Assembly: GCF_014199395.1 (NCBI RefSeq)
Contig: NZ_JACIJM010000002.1
Coordinates: 416,112-480,111 of the forward strand
Length of the DNA: 64,000 nucleotides
From: Yoonia ponticola
GTDB taxonomy: Bacteria > Pseudomonadota > Alphaproteobacteria > Rhodobacterales > Rhodobacteraceae
Direction: 5' to 3'
In this document: one piece after another, positions 27,762 to 36,499 of the stretch
How positions within the stretch are numbered: the stretch's first letter is position 1
Layout of the letters: each line of letters begins with the position of its first letter
The notes under the pieces: model-generated
The model's database searches: none
Told to the model about the DNA's origin: nothing
The model's input: only the letters and a program-made list of their open reading frames with translations
Translations under genes and position numbers: made by a program

Positions 27762-28655
27762 ATGAAGAGAAAAGTCACCAAGGCAATTTTCCCTGTTGCT
27801 GGAATGGGGACGCGGTTCTTGCCCGCGACAAAGTCCGTTCCAAAGGAAATCATGACATTGGTGGACAAACCGCTGGTGCAATACGCGATTGACGAGGCTC
27901 GCGAGGCCGGAATCAAAGAGTTTATCTTTGTGACGTCGCGGGGCAAAGGCGCGTTGGAAGACTACTTTGACCACTCACCGCAACTGGAACAATCCTTGCG
28001 GAAGGCTGGCAAGTTGGACCTGTTGGATATTTTGAAATCGACCAACATGGATAGCGGCGCGATTGCCTATATTCGCCAGCACAAGGCGCTGGGTCTTGGC
28101 CACGCGGTTTGGTGCGCCCGTCGTTTGATCGGCAACGAACCTTTTGCTGTAATGTTGCCTGACGACGTGATCGCGGGCGAAACAGGCTGCTTGAAGCAAA
28201 TGATCGACGCCTACGAAGAAACTGGTGGCGCAATGGTTGCCACGATGGAAGTCGCACCAGAGGCGACATCGTCTTATGGTATTCTTGATGCGGACAACGA
28301 TGGCAGCCAACTTGTGAAAGCGCGCGGCATGGTCGAAAAACCTGCGGCTGGTGAAGCACCATCGAACCTTGCTGTGATTGGTCGCTATATTATTACGCCG
28401 AAGGTGTTGAATAACCTCAGCAAAATCTCCGAGGGCGCTGGCGGTGAATTGCAACTGACCGACGCGATTGCCCAAGAGATCGTCGAAGGGCGTGATGTTT
28501 TCGGGTTTAAATTCAAAGGCGAACGCTACGACTGCGGCTCTAAAGCTGGGTTCTTGCAAGCGACGGTAGCATTTGCGCTGGCGCGGCCTGAACTGCGCGG
28601 CGAACTTTCCGCGTATCTGCGCGAAACCGTCGCCCCACAAATCGCGGCTGACTAA
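27762..28655 (+). CDS. galU: UTP--glucose-1-phosphate uridylyltransferase GalU
   Basis: Makes UDP-glucose from glucose-1-phosphate and UTP, a precursor of surface polysaccharides. The 297-residue protein carries the nucleotide-binding FPVAGMGTRFLPATKS at residues 9-24, the LVDKPLVQYAIDEA block, FAVMLPDDVI near 125, and the GYDCGSK-like ERYDCGSKAGFL near 255. ATG 27762 gives the typical MKRKVTKAIFPVAG start and has TTGGAG 8 nt upstream; a GTG at 27753 would add three residues. It is immediately followed by a glycosyltransferase gene in the same orientation. Confidence 0.96.
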   Translation: MKRKVTKAIFPVAGMGTRFLPATKSVPKEIMTLVDKPLVQYAIDEAREAGIKEFIFVTSRGKGALEDYFDHSPQLEQSLRKAGKLDLLDILKSTNMDSGAIAYIRQHKALGLGHAVWCARRLIGNEPFAVMLPDDVIAGETGCLKQMIDAYEETGGAMVATMEVAPEATSSYGILDADNDGSQLVKARGMVEKPAAGEAPSNLAVIGRYIITPKVLNNLSKISEGAGGELQLTDAIAQEIVEGRDVFGFKFKGERYDCGSKAGFLQATVAFALARPELRGELSAYLRETVAPQIAAD

Positions 28656-28676
28656 CCCTTGCAAGGGTCGTCCGCT

Positions 28677-29681
28677 TTGCAGGCTTATCGGTTGCGGATC
28701 AGACGCAAGCGATTCCTGCTGCGGGCTTGGCGGAAACGCACGCAACTGCGGTTGGACATAGATCGGACGGAGCAAATCGCGCCGCCCGATATTTTGTGTT
28801 TCGTGACATTGCGAAACGAAGCCCTGCGTCTACCGTTTTTTCTGGATCATCATCGGCGGCTCGGTGTGCGCCATTTCGTTGTCGTCGATAATGGCAGCGA
28901 TGATGGGTCAGTTGAGATGCTGAAATCACAATCGGATGTATCGCTTTGGCGGACTGGCGATAGCTATAAATTATCGCGGTTCGGCATGGATTGGCTGACG
29001 TGGTTGCAGATGCAATATGGCGCTGGTCACTGGTGTTTGACTGTGGATGCCGACGAGGCGTTGATCTACCCTGATTGGGAAAATCGCGGATTAGCGGATT
29101 TGACGGGCTGGCTGGCTGATCGAAAGGTCCGGTCGTTTGGCGCGATTATGTTGGATCTATACCCAAAGGGGCCGCTTTCCGCGCAGCCCTATGTGGCGGG
29201 CGATGATCCGAGCAAAGCACTGGGTTGGTTTGATGCGGACAACTACCGCCGCACCCGAAATCCAAAGTTTCAGAGCGAATGGATTCAAGGCGGTGTGCGT
29301 GATCGCGTCTTTTTCCAAGATCGGCCAGAACGTGCGCCGACGCTGAACAAAGTCCCGCTGGTCCATTGGAAAAAGGGCTACGCTTATGTAACTTCGACCC
29401 ACCACATGCTGCCGCGCAAGTTAAACCATGTATTTGATACGCAGGTTGACGGCCTGCCGTCCGGTGTTCTGCTGCATAGCAAATTTCTGAACACCATTGG
29501 CGCAAAATCAGCAGAGGAACGGGGTAGGCGCCAACACTTTGAGAACTCTGATCTTTATGACGATTATTACCAATCCCTGATCGACGACGTGGATTTGTGG
29601 TATGATGGATCAAAGCAATATCAGGGCTGGGAACCGCTGGTTGCGTGTAAACTGATGTCAAAAGGCGACTGGTCGGCGTGA
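28677..29681 (+). CDS. Glycosyltransferase family 2-like protein (first of a tandem pair)
   Basis: Cytoplasmic glycosyltransferase of about 334 residues, of the GT2 subtype annotated as Glyco_tranf_2_4. It shows FVTLRNEALRLPFFLDHHR, VVVDNGSDDGS, LTVDADEAL (the DxD-like metal/nucleotide site near residue 118-126) and WIQGGVRDRVFF. A basic N-terminus (RLRIRRKRFLLRAWRKR) may contact the membrane. The start is uncertain: TTG 28677 has AAGGG 9 nt upstream, and TTG 28659 is the alternative. The palindrome CCCTTGCAAGGG at 28656-28667 overlaps this region. It lies 21 nt after galU, so probably in the same operon. The donor and acceptor sugars are unknown. Confidence 0.85.
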   Translation: MQAYRLRIRRKRFLLRAWRKRTQLRLDIDRTEQIAPPDILCFVTLRNEALRLPFFLDHHRRLGVRHFVVVDNGSDDGSVEMLKSQSDVSLWRTGDSYKLSRFGMDWLTWLQMQYGAGHWCLTVDADEALIYPDWENRGLADLTGWLADRKVRSFGAIMLDLYPKGPLSAQPYVAGDDPSKALGWFDADNYRRTRNPKFQSEWIQGGVRDRVFFQDRPERAPTLNKVPLVHWKKGYAYVTSTHHMLPRKLNHVFDTQVDGLPSGVLLHSKFLNTIGAKSAEERGRRQHFENSDLYDDYYQSLIDDVDLWYDGSKQYQGWEPLVACKLMSKGDWSA

Positions 29682-29820
29682 ACTATGCCGCTAAACCTTG
29701 TTTAATCTCAGGGTGTTGCTATTGATTGTTTCCAATTAGTAATCCGTTTTGAATTGACGCAATCAGCTATTAACAGAATTTGCGTATCATCTACCGGAAC
29801 CGAATAGTAACGAGGCACGG

Positions 29821-30831
29821 TTGAGCGTTTGGTCATCATATCGGCTACGATTGAAGCGGAAGCGATTTAAAGTGCGCGCTCGCCGCAAAAGTCGTGAACT
29901 GCGCGCGCTTGCCAATCGCACCAGTGAAATCCGGCCAAACGATATTCTGCTATTCTGCACGATGCGGAACGAAGATGTGCGCATCCCGTATTTTCTACGC
30001 TATTACCGCGAGTTAGGTGTCGATCATTTTATTTTCGTCGACAACGGCAGCAACGATGGCGGCGCTGAATATCTGGCCAAGCAGCCGGATGTGTCGATCT
30101 GGTCCACAACCGCCAGTTACAAAAAATCCCGCTTTGGGCTGGATTGGCTGACCTATCTTCAGATGCGTTACGCCGACGATCATTGGACACTGACCGTTGA
30201 TGTCGACGAATTTTTCGTCTTTCCGTTTTGCGATACGCGGCCTGTGCGTGCATTGACCGATTGGTTGGATAGTTCGAACATCCGGTCCTTTGGCGCGATG
30301 ATGTTGGATATGTACCCCAAGGGTAAAGTGACGGACACGCCGTACCAACGCGATACGAATCCGCTGGATATCGCCCCTTGGTTTGATGCCGGAAACTACA
30401 CGATTAGTCGGAATGATCAGTTCCGAAACCTGTGGATTCAAGGCGGGCCACGTGCGCGTGTCTTCTTTGCAGATAGGCCGAAAAGCGCGCCTGCACTGAA
30501 CAAAGTGCCGCTGGTGAAATGGTCGAGCGATTATACATACGTCAGCTCAACACATATGCTGCTGCCGCGCGGTCTGAACCTCGTCTATGACGAATGGGGT
30601 GGCGAAAAAGCGTCGGGCGTTTTGCTGCACATGAAATTCCTCGACACGCTGGGTGCAAAAGCTGCAGAAGAATTATCGCGCGGTGAACACTACGCAGGTA
30701 GCGCCGAATACGCAGCCTATGCAGAGGGCTTGAAAACCAGCCCCGAGCTTTGGTGCAAATGGAGCGAAAAGTACATCAACTGGCGCCAACTTGAGATTCT
30801 CGGCATCATGTCCAAAGGAAACTGGGCATGA
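29821..30831 (+). CDS. Glycosyltransferase family 2-like protein (second of a tandem pair)
   Basis: Clear paralogue of the preceding gene, 336 residues. The same blocks appear in the same order: FCTMRNEDVRIPYFLRYYR, FVDNGSNDGGAEYL, KKSRFGLDWLTYLQMRY, LTVDVDEFF and LWIQGGPRARVFF. Both share the basic N-terminal patch (RLRLKRKRFKVRARRK). TTG 29821 is the likely start, with ACGAGG 5 nt upstream. A 139-bp AT-richer spacer separates it from its twin, so it may have its own promoter. The stop overlaps the next gene (ATGA), which continues the island. Confidence 0.87.
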   Translation: MSVWSSYRLRLKRKRFKVRARRKSRELRALANRTSEIRPNDILLFCTMRNEDVRIPYFLRYYRELGVDHFIFVDNGSNDGGAEYLAKQPDVSIWSTTASYKKSRFGLDWLTYLQMRYADDHWTLTVDVDEFFVFPFCDTRPVRALTDWLDSSNIRSFGAMMLDMYPKGKVTDTPYQRDTNPLDIAPWFDAGNYTISRNDQFRNLWIQGGPRARVFFADRPKSAPALNKVPLVKWSSDYTYVSSTHMLLPRGLNLVYDEWGGEKASGVLLHMKFLDTLGAKAAEELSRGEHYAGSAEYAAYAEGLKTSPELWCKWSEKYINWRQLEILGIMSKGNWA

Positions 30832-32531
30832 GTAGCGTCGGCATTGTCATATTAGTTCACACGGCGTTTGATCGGGCTGAACAGGTCATCCGACACTGGG
30901 TCAAGGGTGGCTGCCCTGTTGTAGTTCACGTGGATTCCAGTGTGCCGAACGGGACGTTTAAAGCGTTCGAGCGTAAGCTGAAGCCGCTGAAAACAGTCAA
31001 GTTTTCGAAACGATACCGCTGCGAATGGGGCACGTGGGGCATGGTTGCCGCGACGCAAAACGCGTCCGAAATGATGCTGACCAGTTTTCCTGATGTGCGC
31101 CACGTTTACCTTGCTTCTGGCTCGTGCCTGCCGCTGCGCCCTGTCGAGGAATTGCGCACGTATCTCGATGGTCGCCCGCGCACTGATTTCATCGAAAGCG
31201 CGACAACGGCGGATGTGCCTTGGACGGTCGGTGGTCTGGATAAAGAACGCTTCACGCTGCGGTTCCCGTTTTCGTGGAAAAAGCATCGGCGTTTGTTTGA
31301 TGGGTACGTCCGTCTTCAACGGCGTTTCCGGTTCAAACGGCATATCCCGTCCGGTCTCGTGCCGCACATGGGCTCGCAGTGGTGGTGCCTGACGCGGCAA
31401 ACATTGTCCGCGATCCTACAAGATCCGGACCGGCCCGCGTATGATGCTTACTTCAAAAAGGTCTGGATCCCTGACGAAAGCTATTTCCAGACGCTTGTGC
31501 GGCTCTATTCTCCGCACATCGAAAGCCGTTCGCTGACCCTGTCGAAGTTCGATTTTCAGGGTAAACCACATATTTTTTACGATGATCATCTGCAATTGCT
31601 GCGGCGGTCTGACTGCTTTGTTGCGCGTAAAACGTGGCCGCATGCGAACAGGCTCTATAATACATTCCTGAACCCCGATCCGGCAGCGTTTAAGGCGGCG
31701 GAACCCAATCCCGGCAAGATTGACCGCATTTTTGCAAAAGCGGTAGACCGTCGCACTTTGGGGCGTCCGGGGCTATATATGCAAAGCCGCTGGCCGCGTA
31801 TGGATCGCGAAAACGGGCTGACATCGTCGCCTTATTCCGTGTTCGAAGGCTTTGTTGAACTGTTTGAGAATTTCGAATTTTGGCTCGCCAAAGAAACCGG
31901 CGCACGTGTGCATGGACATCTATATCACCCCGAAAAAGCGATGTTTGACGGCCGGCAGGATCATTTCCAAGGTGCGTTGTCGAACAGTGCGATTTTGCGG
32001 GATTACCAGCCGCATATGTTCCTAACGAACCTGATTTGGAACACACGTGGCGAACGGCAGGCGTTCCAATTTGGTCCCGACGACAATCAAAAGGTTGCAC
32101 CGTCCTTTATTCGGGATCGCAACGCGCAAGTTTCTGTAATTTCAGGCGCTTGGGCTGTTCCGCTGTTCCTGTCGAACCGTAACTTCGCCGACATTCGCAT
32201 CGATGCTGCGCGGATGCAGCAGGTTGAAACTGCACATTTGAACGCGCTGCGGGCAGCCGACACCAAGGCGCGTGTGCGGATTTGGACGATGGCCGATTTC
32301 ATCGATAGCCCGATGGAAGCGTTGCAAACGATCGTCGATGAAATGACCGGAAAATCGGTGCGCACGGTGACAGAAGCACCACGCATGGTTGATTTACAGG
32401 GCTTTGGGCAGTTCTTACAGAACCTCAAAAATCAAGGGATGCACCCCTATTTGATGGGCGACTTCCCCGTCGAAAATGCAATCCCAGCGCCGAAATCCAC
32501 CACCCGTAAACCCTATTTGGTACGTAAATAA
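30828..32531 (+). CDS. Core-2/I-branching (GT14) glycosyltransferase with DUF5928-like C-terminus
   Basis: A 567-residue protein. The first ~290 residues match the GT14 branching enzyme fold (VILVHTAFDRAEQVIRHW, VVHVDSSV, YLASGSCLPLRPVEELRTYL, GSQWWCLTRQTL, WIPDESYFQTLVR). These blocks are typical of beta-1,6-N-acetylglucosaminyltransferases. The remaining ~270 residues form a second domain that I associate, with less certainty, with DUF5928 of roseobacters. It overlaps the upstream glycosyltransferase by 4 nt and the downstream sulfotransferase by 1 nt, so all three are translated from one message. It probably adds a branch to the surface glycan; the exact linkage is unknown. Confidence 0.85.
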   Translation: MSSVGIVILVHTAFDRAEQVIRHWVKGGCPVVVHVDSSVPNGTFKAFERKLKPLKTVKFSKRYRCEWGTWGMVAATQNASEMMLTSFPDVRHVYLASGSCLPLRPVEELRTYLDGRPRTDFIESATTADVPWTVGGLDKERFTLRFPFSWKKHRRLFDGYVRLQRRFRFKRHIPSGLVPHMGSQWWCLTRQTLSAILQDPDRPAYDAYFKKVWIPDESYFQTLVRLYSPHIESRSLTLSKFDFQGKPHIFYDDHLQLLRRSDCFVARKTWPHANRLYNTFLNPDPAAFKAAEPNPGKIDRIFAKAVDRRTLGRPGLYMQSRWPRMDRENGLTSSPYSVFEGFVELFENFEFWLAKETGARVHGHLYHPEKAMFDGRQDHFQGALSNSAILRDYQPHMFLTNLIWNTRGERQAFQFGPDDNQKVAPSFIRDRNAQVSVISGAWAVPLFLSNRNFADIRIDAARMQQVETAHLNALRAADTKARVRIWTMADFIDSPMEALQTIVDEMTGKSVRTVTEAPRMVDLQGFGQFLQNLKNQGMHPYLMGDFPVENAIPAPKSTTRKPYLVRK

Positions 32532-33961
32532 TGTCTCGTTTTGACTACTTTGTTGTGTTCGCTGAAATGCGGACTGGGTCCAATTTTTTGGAAGCGAATA
32601 TCAACAGTTTTGACGGGTTAACTTGCCATGGCGAGGCGTTTAATCCGCATTTTGTTGGCTTCCCGAACGTGGATAATATCCTTGGCGTGACCCGCGACAT
32701 GCGCGAGGCGGACCCGATTGGCCTGATCAACACGATCAAGACCAAGACACAGGGGCTGGGCGGTTTTCGGTTCTTTAATAACCACGATGCGCGGGCGTTG
32801 GCCGAAATTTTGCCGGACCCGCGCTGCGCCAAGATTGTCCTGACGCGCAATCCGATTGATAGCTACGTCAGCTGGAAAATCGCGAAAGCAACGGGACAGT
32901 GGAAGCTGACCAATATTAAACACGCCCGTAGCAGTCAGGTGAAATTCGACGCTGCAGAGTTTGAGCAGCACATGGCGGACCTACAAGCGTTTCAGGTCAC
33001 GCTATTGAATACGTTGCAAAAATCGGGGCAAACTGCGTTTTTTGTAGCTTACGAAGACCTGCAAGACGTTGATGTGATGAATGGGTTGGCAGCGTTTTTA
33101 GGGACGGAGTCCCGCATTGATGCGCTTGATAAAAAACTGAAAAAGCAGAATCCAGAACCGTTGGAAGACAAACTGGTGAACTTTGACGCCATGGCGCAAG
33201 CTTTGGCCCGCATGGATCGGTTTAACCTTAATCGCACGCCGAATTTTGAGCCACGTCGCGGACCAAATGTGCCGACATTTATCGCCGCGCCGCGCGCGCC
33301 GCTGCTGTACTTGCCGTTGAAGTCCGGCCCCGTGGATGTCGTCACGGATTGGCTGTCGCAACTGGATGATGGCGCAGAGGTACTGACGAAGTTCAGCCAA
33401 AAAAGCCTGCGCCAATGGAAATCTGCGTACACCGATCACCGCACGTTTACTGTGTTGCGCCATCCGTTGTCTCGTGCGCACGCAGTGTTCTGCGATCGGA
33501 TTTTGTCGACGATGAATGATAGCTTCCCAGAAATTCGCGCTAGCCTGATCAAGCAGCACGGCGTCCCGATTCCAAAGTTTGATCCGCTGCGCGATCCTGA
33601 TGCTGGCTACGATATGGACGCGCATAAGACCGCGTTCTTAGCGTTTCTCGGGTTTCTGAAAAAGAACCTCGCGGGGCAGACCAGTCTGCGCGTTGATCCC
33701 GCTTGGGCGTCGCAACTGTCGTTGCTGCAAGGCATGGCCGACTTCACGATTCCTGATCTGATTGTACGTGAAGACCGGATGGGTCACGATTTGGCTATTC
33801 TGGCAGCTCACATCGGTCGTGAGACCATGCCGGGTATTCCAGAGGTGACTGATCCGCATGCGCAGCGTCTTGCCGAAATCTACGATGCCGACATAGAAGC
33901 AGCCGGTCGCGATGTATATCAGCGCGACTACGTTGCGTTTGGTTTTGGAAATTGGGCTTAA
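32531..33961 (+). CDS. Sulfotransferase with two sulfotransferase-like domains
   Basis: Predicted PAPS-dependent carbohydrate sulfotransferase, 476 residues. The N-terminal half has a 5'-phosphosulfate loop (EMRTGSNFLEANI, residues ~12-24) and a 3'-phosphate motif (VLTRNPIDSYVSWK near residue 114), like NodH/Stf0-type enzymes. The C-terminal half repeats the scheme in another style: YLPLKSGPVDVVTDWL near 258 stands where HIPKTGGTS-like loops occur, and VLRHPLSRAHAVF near 313 is a good 3'-phosphate motif, ending in DYVAFGFG as in Sulfotransfer_2 proteins. The second loop is degenerate. It is last in the glycan cluster and overlaps convergent ptsN by 4 nt. Which sugar is sulfated is unknown. 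Confidence 0.82.
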   Translation: MSRFDYFVVFAEMRTGSNFLEANINSFDGLTCHGEAFNPHFVGFPNVDNILGVTRDMREADPIGLINTIKTKTQGLGGFRFFNNHDARALAEILPDPRCAKIVLTRNPIDSYVSWKIAKATGQWKLTNIKHARSSQVKFDAAEFEQHMADLQAFQVTLLNTLQKSGQTAFFVAYEDLQDVDVMNGLAAFLGTESRIDALDKKLKKQNPEPLEDKLVNFDAMAQALARMDRFNLNRTPNFEPRRGPNVPTFIAAPRAPLLYLPLKSGPVDVVTDWLSQLDDGAEVLTKFSQKSLRQWKSAYTDHRTFTVLRHPLSRAHAVFCDRILSTMNDSFPEIRASLIKQHGVPIPKFDPLRDPDAGYDMDAHKTAFLAFLGFLKKNLAGQTSLRVDPAWASQLSLLQGMADFTIPDLIVREDRMGHDLAILAAHIGRETMPGIPEVTDPHAQRLAEIYDADIEAAGRDVYQRDYVAFGFGNWA

Positions 33962-34419
33962 GCGGCCTGCGCGTGCGCTTCGGTGAGGATCGTGTGCAGT
34001 GTCGCAAGGTCCGCATTGGCCCGCAGTTTTGCCTGCATATCCGGATCGCGCAGCGTGCGCGACACCAAAGCGAGCGCTTTGAGGTGTTCAACGCCAGCAT
34101 TTTCAGGTGCAAGCAACGCGAAAATCAGATCGACAGGCTGACGATCAACCGCGTCAAAATCAATAGGTTTTTCAAGGCGCAGGAACATGCCGCACACGCC
34201 TGTCACGTCGGCAAGGCGGGCATGGGGCAGGGCAATGCCATGCCCCACGCCTGTTGGTCCAAGGCTTTCACGGTTGATCAGTGCGTCGACAACATCGCCC
34301 GGATGAAACCCATAGGCAGTTTCGGCGATATCACCAAGGTCGTGAAAAAGCCGCTTCTTGCTTGTACAAGACGTCAGCGTTTTCACGGCTTCTGGTTTGA
34401 GGATCTTTGACAGTTCCAT
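33958..34419 (-). CDS. ptsN: Nitrogen-regulatory PTS component EIIA-Ntr (PtsN)
   Basis: Phosphocarrier regulator of 153 residues linking carbon, nitrogen and potassium signals. The phosphorylatable histidine is present in GIALPHARL (His66), and the typical FALLAPENAGVEHLKALALVSRTLRD block follows in the second half, seen here as two adjoining segments. It lies 25 nt after hpf on the same strand. The usual order in proteobacteria is lptB-rpoN-hpf-ptsN, but rpoN is absent here. Its 3' end overlaps the convergent sulfotransferase gene by 4 nt with no terminator between. Confidence 0.95.
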   Translation of the reverse strand: MELSKILKPEAVKTLTSCTSKKRLFHDLGDIAETAYGFHPGDVVDALINRESLGPTGVGHGIALPHARLADVTGVCGMFLRLEKPIDFDAVDRQPVDLIFALLAPENAGVEHLKALALVSRTLRDPDMQAKLRANADLATLHTILTEAHAQAA

Positions 34420-34444
34420 TCAACTCACTTTTCAACCGGTTAGG

Positions 34445-35020
34445 TTAACCCGCATTCTTCGGATCAACCCACCCAATATTTCCATCATCACGCCGATAAA
34501 CGACATTGATTCCGTTATGTTTTTCGTTGCGGAACACCAGCACCGGGGCGTTGGACAGTTCCATCTGCATCACCGCTTCACCAGCAGACAAAGACGGGAT
34601 TTTCGTCTCTATCTCGGCGATAATCATCGCGCTGACCGTATCTTGCTCCGCTTCGCCTGACTCGTCTGTTGGAGCGAGGATATAGGACCCCGCGTCCGAG
34701 AGTTCAACAGGCTGTGATCTCTCCTTGTGGTGATCCTTCAGGCGACGCTTATAACGCCGAAGTTGTTTGTCCATCTTTTCGAGGGACGCATCAAAGGCAG
34801 CGTAAATTTCGGTAGCGTGTCCAGTAGCTTGTGCTGTGAGGCCCGTCGACAAATGCACGATGGATTCGCAAACATATTCATGTCCGGACTTCGAAAAAAC
34901 AATGTTAGCATCCGTCGGACGTCCCGCATATTTCTCGAGAACAGCCCCTAATTCGCTCTGAACATGGGTCTGAAGCGCGTTGCCTGTGTCGATTTGCTTA
35001 CCACTGATCTGATACCGCAT
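34445..35020 (-). CDS. hpf: Ribosome hibernation promoting factor, long form
   Basis: Binds 30S subunits in stationary phase and promotes inactive 100S dimers. The 191-residue length and the C-terminal domain (SNAPVLVFRNEKHNGINVVYRRDD) identify the long form, whose tail brings two ribosomes together. The N-terminal S30AE domain begins MRYQISGKQIDTGNALQTHV. A GGAGA Shine-Dalgarno sits upstream of the ATG at 35020; a frame starting at 35053 would add 11 residues and lacks that signal. It stands 234 bp downstream of lptB, so it probably has its own promoter. Confidence 0.95.
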   Translation of the reverse strand: MRYQISGKQIDTGNALQTHVQSELGAVLEKYAGRPTDANIVFSKSGHEYVCESIVHLSTGLTAQATGHATEIYAAFDASLEKMDKQLRRYKRRLKDHHKERSQPVELSDAGSYILAPTDESGEAEQDTVSAMIIAEIETKIPSLSAGEAVMQMELSNAPVLVFRNEKHNGINVVYRRDDGNIGWVDPKNAG

Positions 35021-35254
35021 AGGTTCTCCAATATTGACTGGTACACGCCGCAACGCCGGTAAAATACACCATTTTAGGCGGCAAATGTGTACGATGGGAA
35101 AGGTGATAACGACAAGTTTATCAATGCCTTACCAGAGGCATCGGCCACATGGGCCTGACGGTAGTGAAGGGCGTGAAACCTGTCTGTCATCCACTCCATT
35201 GGGCGCGTAATTGCGCTATTTGTCAATGATAAGCTGGCGACGCGGTGAACAAGT

Positions 35255-36007
35255 TCATACCACGCGGAAACTATCGCCCAGATAAACGCGCCGCACATTT
35301 TCGTCTTTGATGACTTCTTCGGTTGTGCCGCTCATCAGAACCTTACCATCATGCAAAATATAGGCACGATCCACGATTTGAAGTGTTTCCTGCACGTTGT
35401 GATCGGTGATCAGCACACCGATTCCGCGGTTCTTGAGGTCAGCAACAAGATGCCGAATTTCCCCGACGGCAATCGGATCGACCCCCGCAAAAGGTTCATC
35501 CAGCAGCACATATTTCGGGCCAGCCGCCAAACAGCGCGCGATTTCGGCGCGACGGCGTTCACCACCGGACAGCGCAAGCGCGGGTGCGCGACGCAGGTGT
35601 TCGATGGAAAATTCAGACAGTAGTTCTTCGAGACGTTCGCGTTGTTTCTTTTTCGACGGCACCGCGATCTCAAGGATCGCTTTGATGTTGTCCTCGACAG
35701 ACAGCCCCCGAAAAATAGACATTTCCTGTGGAAGATATCCGATCCCAAGCTTCGCACGGCGATACATTGGCAGTGTGGTAACTTCACGTCCGTCGATGAT
35801 GACTTGCCCGCCTTCGGGCGTCACAAGGCCAGCGATGGAGTAGAAACAGGTCGTTTTACCGGACCCGTTCGGACCCAACAGTGCCACGACCTCACCGCGT
35901 CCAAGCGTCAGGCTCACGTCCCGAATAACGGTCCGCTTGCGATAGCTTTTGCGCAGATTGACGATCCGCAGGCCAACGTCGCCGTCTTTCACCGAAAGTT
36001 CCGTCAT
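35255..36007 (-). CDS. lptB: LPS export ABC transporter ATP-binding protein LptB
   Basis: Cytoplasmic ATPase of the LptB2FG complex, which extracts lipopolysaccharide from the inner membrane. Its 250 residues show Walker A LLGPNGSGKTT near 44, signature LSGGERRRAEIARCL near 146 and Walker B YVLLDEPFAGVDP near 168, with the H-loop in ITDHNVQETL. The LptB-specific EPFAGVDPIAV wording is intact. It overlaps the lptA stop by one base. LptF and LptG are not in this window, as is usual in proteobacteria. Confidence 0.97.
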   Translation of the reverse strand: MTELSVKDGDVGLRIVNLRKSYRKRTVIRDVSLTLGRGEVVALLGPNGSGKTTCFYSIAGLVTPEGGQVIIDGREVTTLPMYRRAKLGIGYLPQEMSIFRGLSVEDNIKAILEIAVPSKKKQRERLEELLSEFSIEHLRRAPALALSGGERRRAEIARCLAAGPKYVLLDEPFAGVDPIAVGEIRHLVADLKNRGIGVLITDHNVQETLQIVDRAYILHDGKVLMSGTTEEVIKDENVRRVYLGDSFRVV

Positions 36008-36480
36008 CAGTTGCCTTGCTGGAACACGGTACGCACGCGGCCCTCCATCTGGGCGTTTCCGGTTTCCACGTCGATGATCATGCGGTCCGCTGACAGGGCT
36101 GATGGGCCTTGCGTCAACAAGACTTCACCGCTGAGAACAAGCTGACCATTTTTGAGATCGTAGTTCGCAGTCTGCGCTTCTGCCGCTTCGGTAGCCGTCG
36201 TGAAAGTCACGCCGCCGCTCGCCGCAAAGCTGGCAATATCGCCGCTGACGCCATCGTAGACCACTTGCGCACGGCCTGCAGCGATCCGCAAATCACCTTG
36301 GCCGATCAACACGTTACCTTCGAAAATCGCGGTGCCTGTGTCTTGGTCAACTGACAGGCTATCGGCGGCAACTTCGACGGGGGCGCTGGGGTCCGTTGTG
36401 ACCCCGCCAAGGTCAATGTTGGTCTGGGCCAGCGCAGGGCTGGCCGACAGCAGGGCAAAAAGCGCGATCCATCTGATCAT
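36007..36480 (-). CDS. lptA: LPS transport periplasmic protein LptA
   Basis: Periplasmic bridge protein that carries lipopolysaccharide between membranes. The 157-residue protein has a signal peptide (MIRWIALFALLSASPALA) followed by one OstA-like beta-jellyroll domain (VEVAADSLSVDQDTGTAIFEGNV, DLRIAAGRAQVVYD). GGACAG lies just upstream of the start. Position between lptC and lptB with tight spacing supports the call. Sequence conservation in this family is low, so context carries part of the weight. Confidence 0.93.
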   Translation of the reverse strand: MIRWIALFALLSASPALAQTNIDLGGVTTDPSAPVEVAADSLSVDQDTGTAIFEGNVLIGQGDLRIAAGRAQVVYDGVSGDIASFAASGGVTFTTATEAAEAQTANYDLKNGQLVLSGEVLLTQGPSALSADRMIIDVETGNAQMEGRVRTVFQQGN

Positions 36481-36499
36481 CTGGTCTGTCCTCTCGCCA

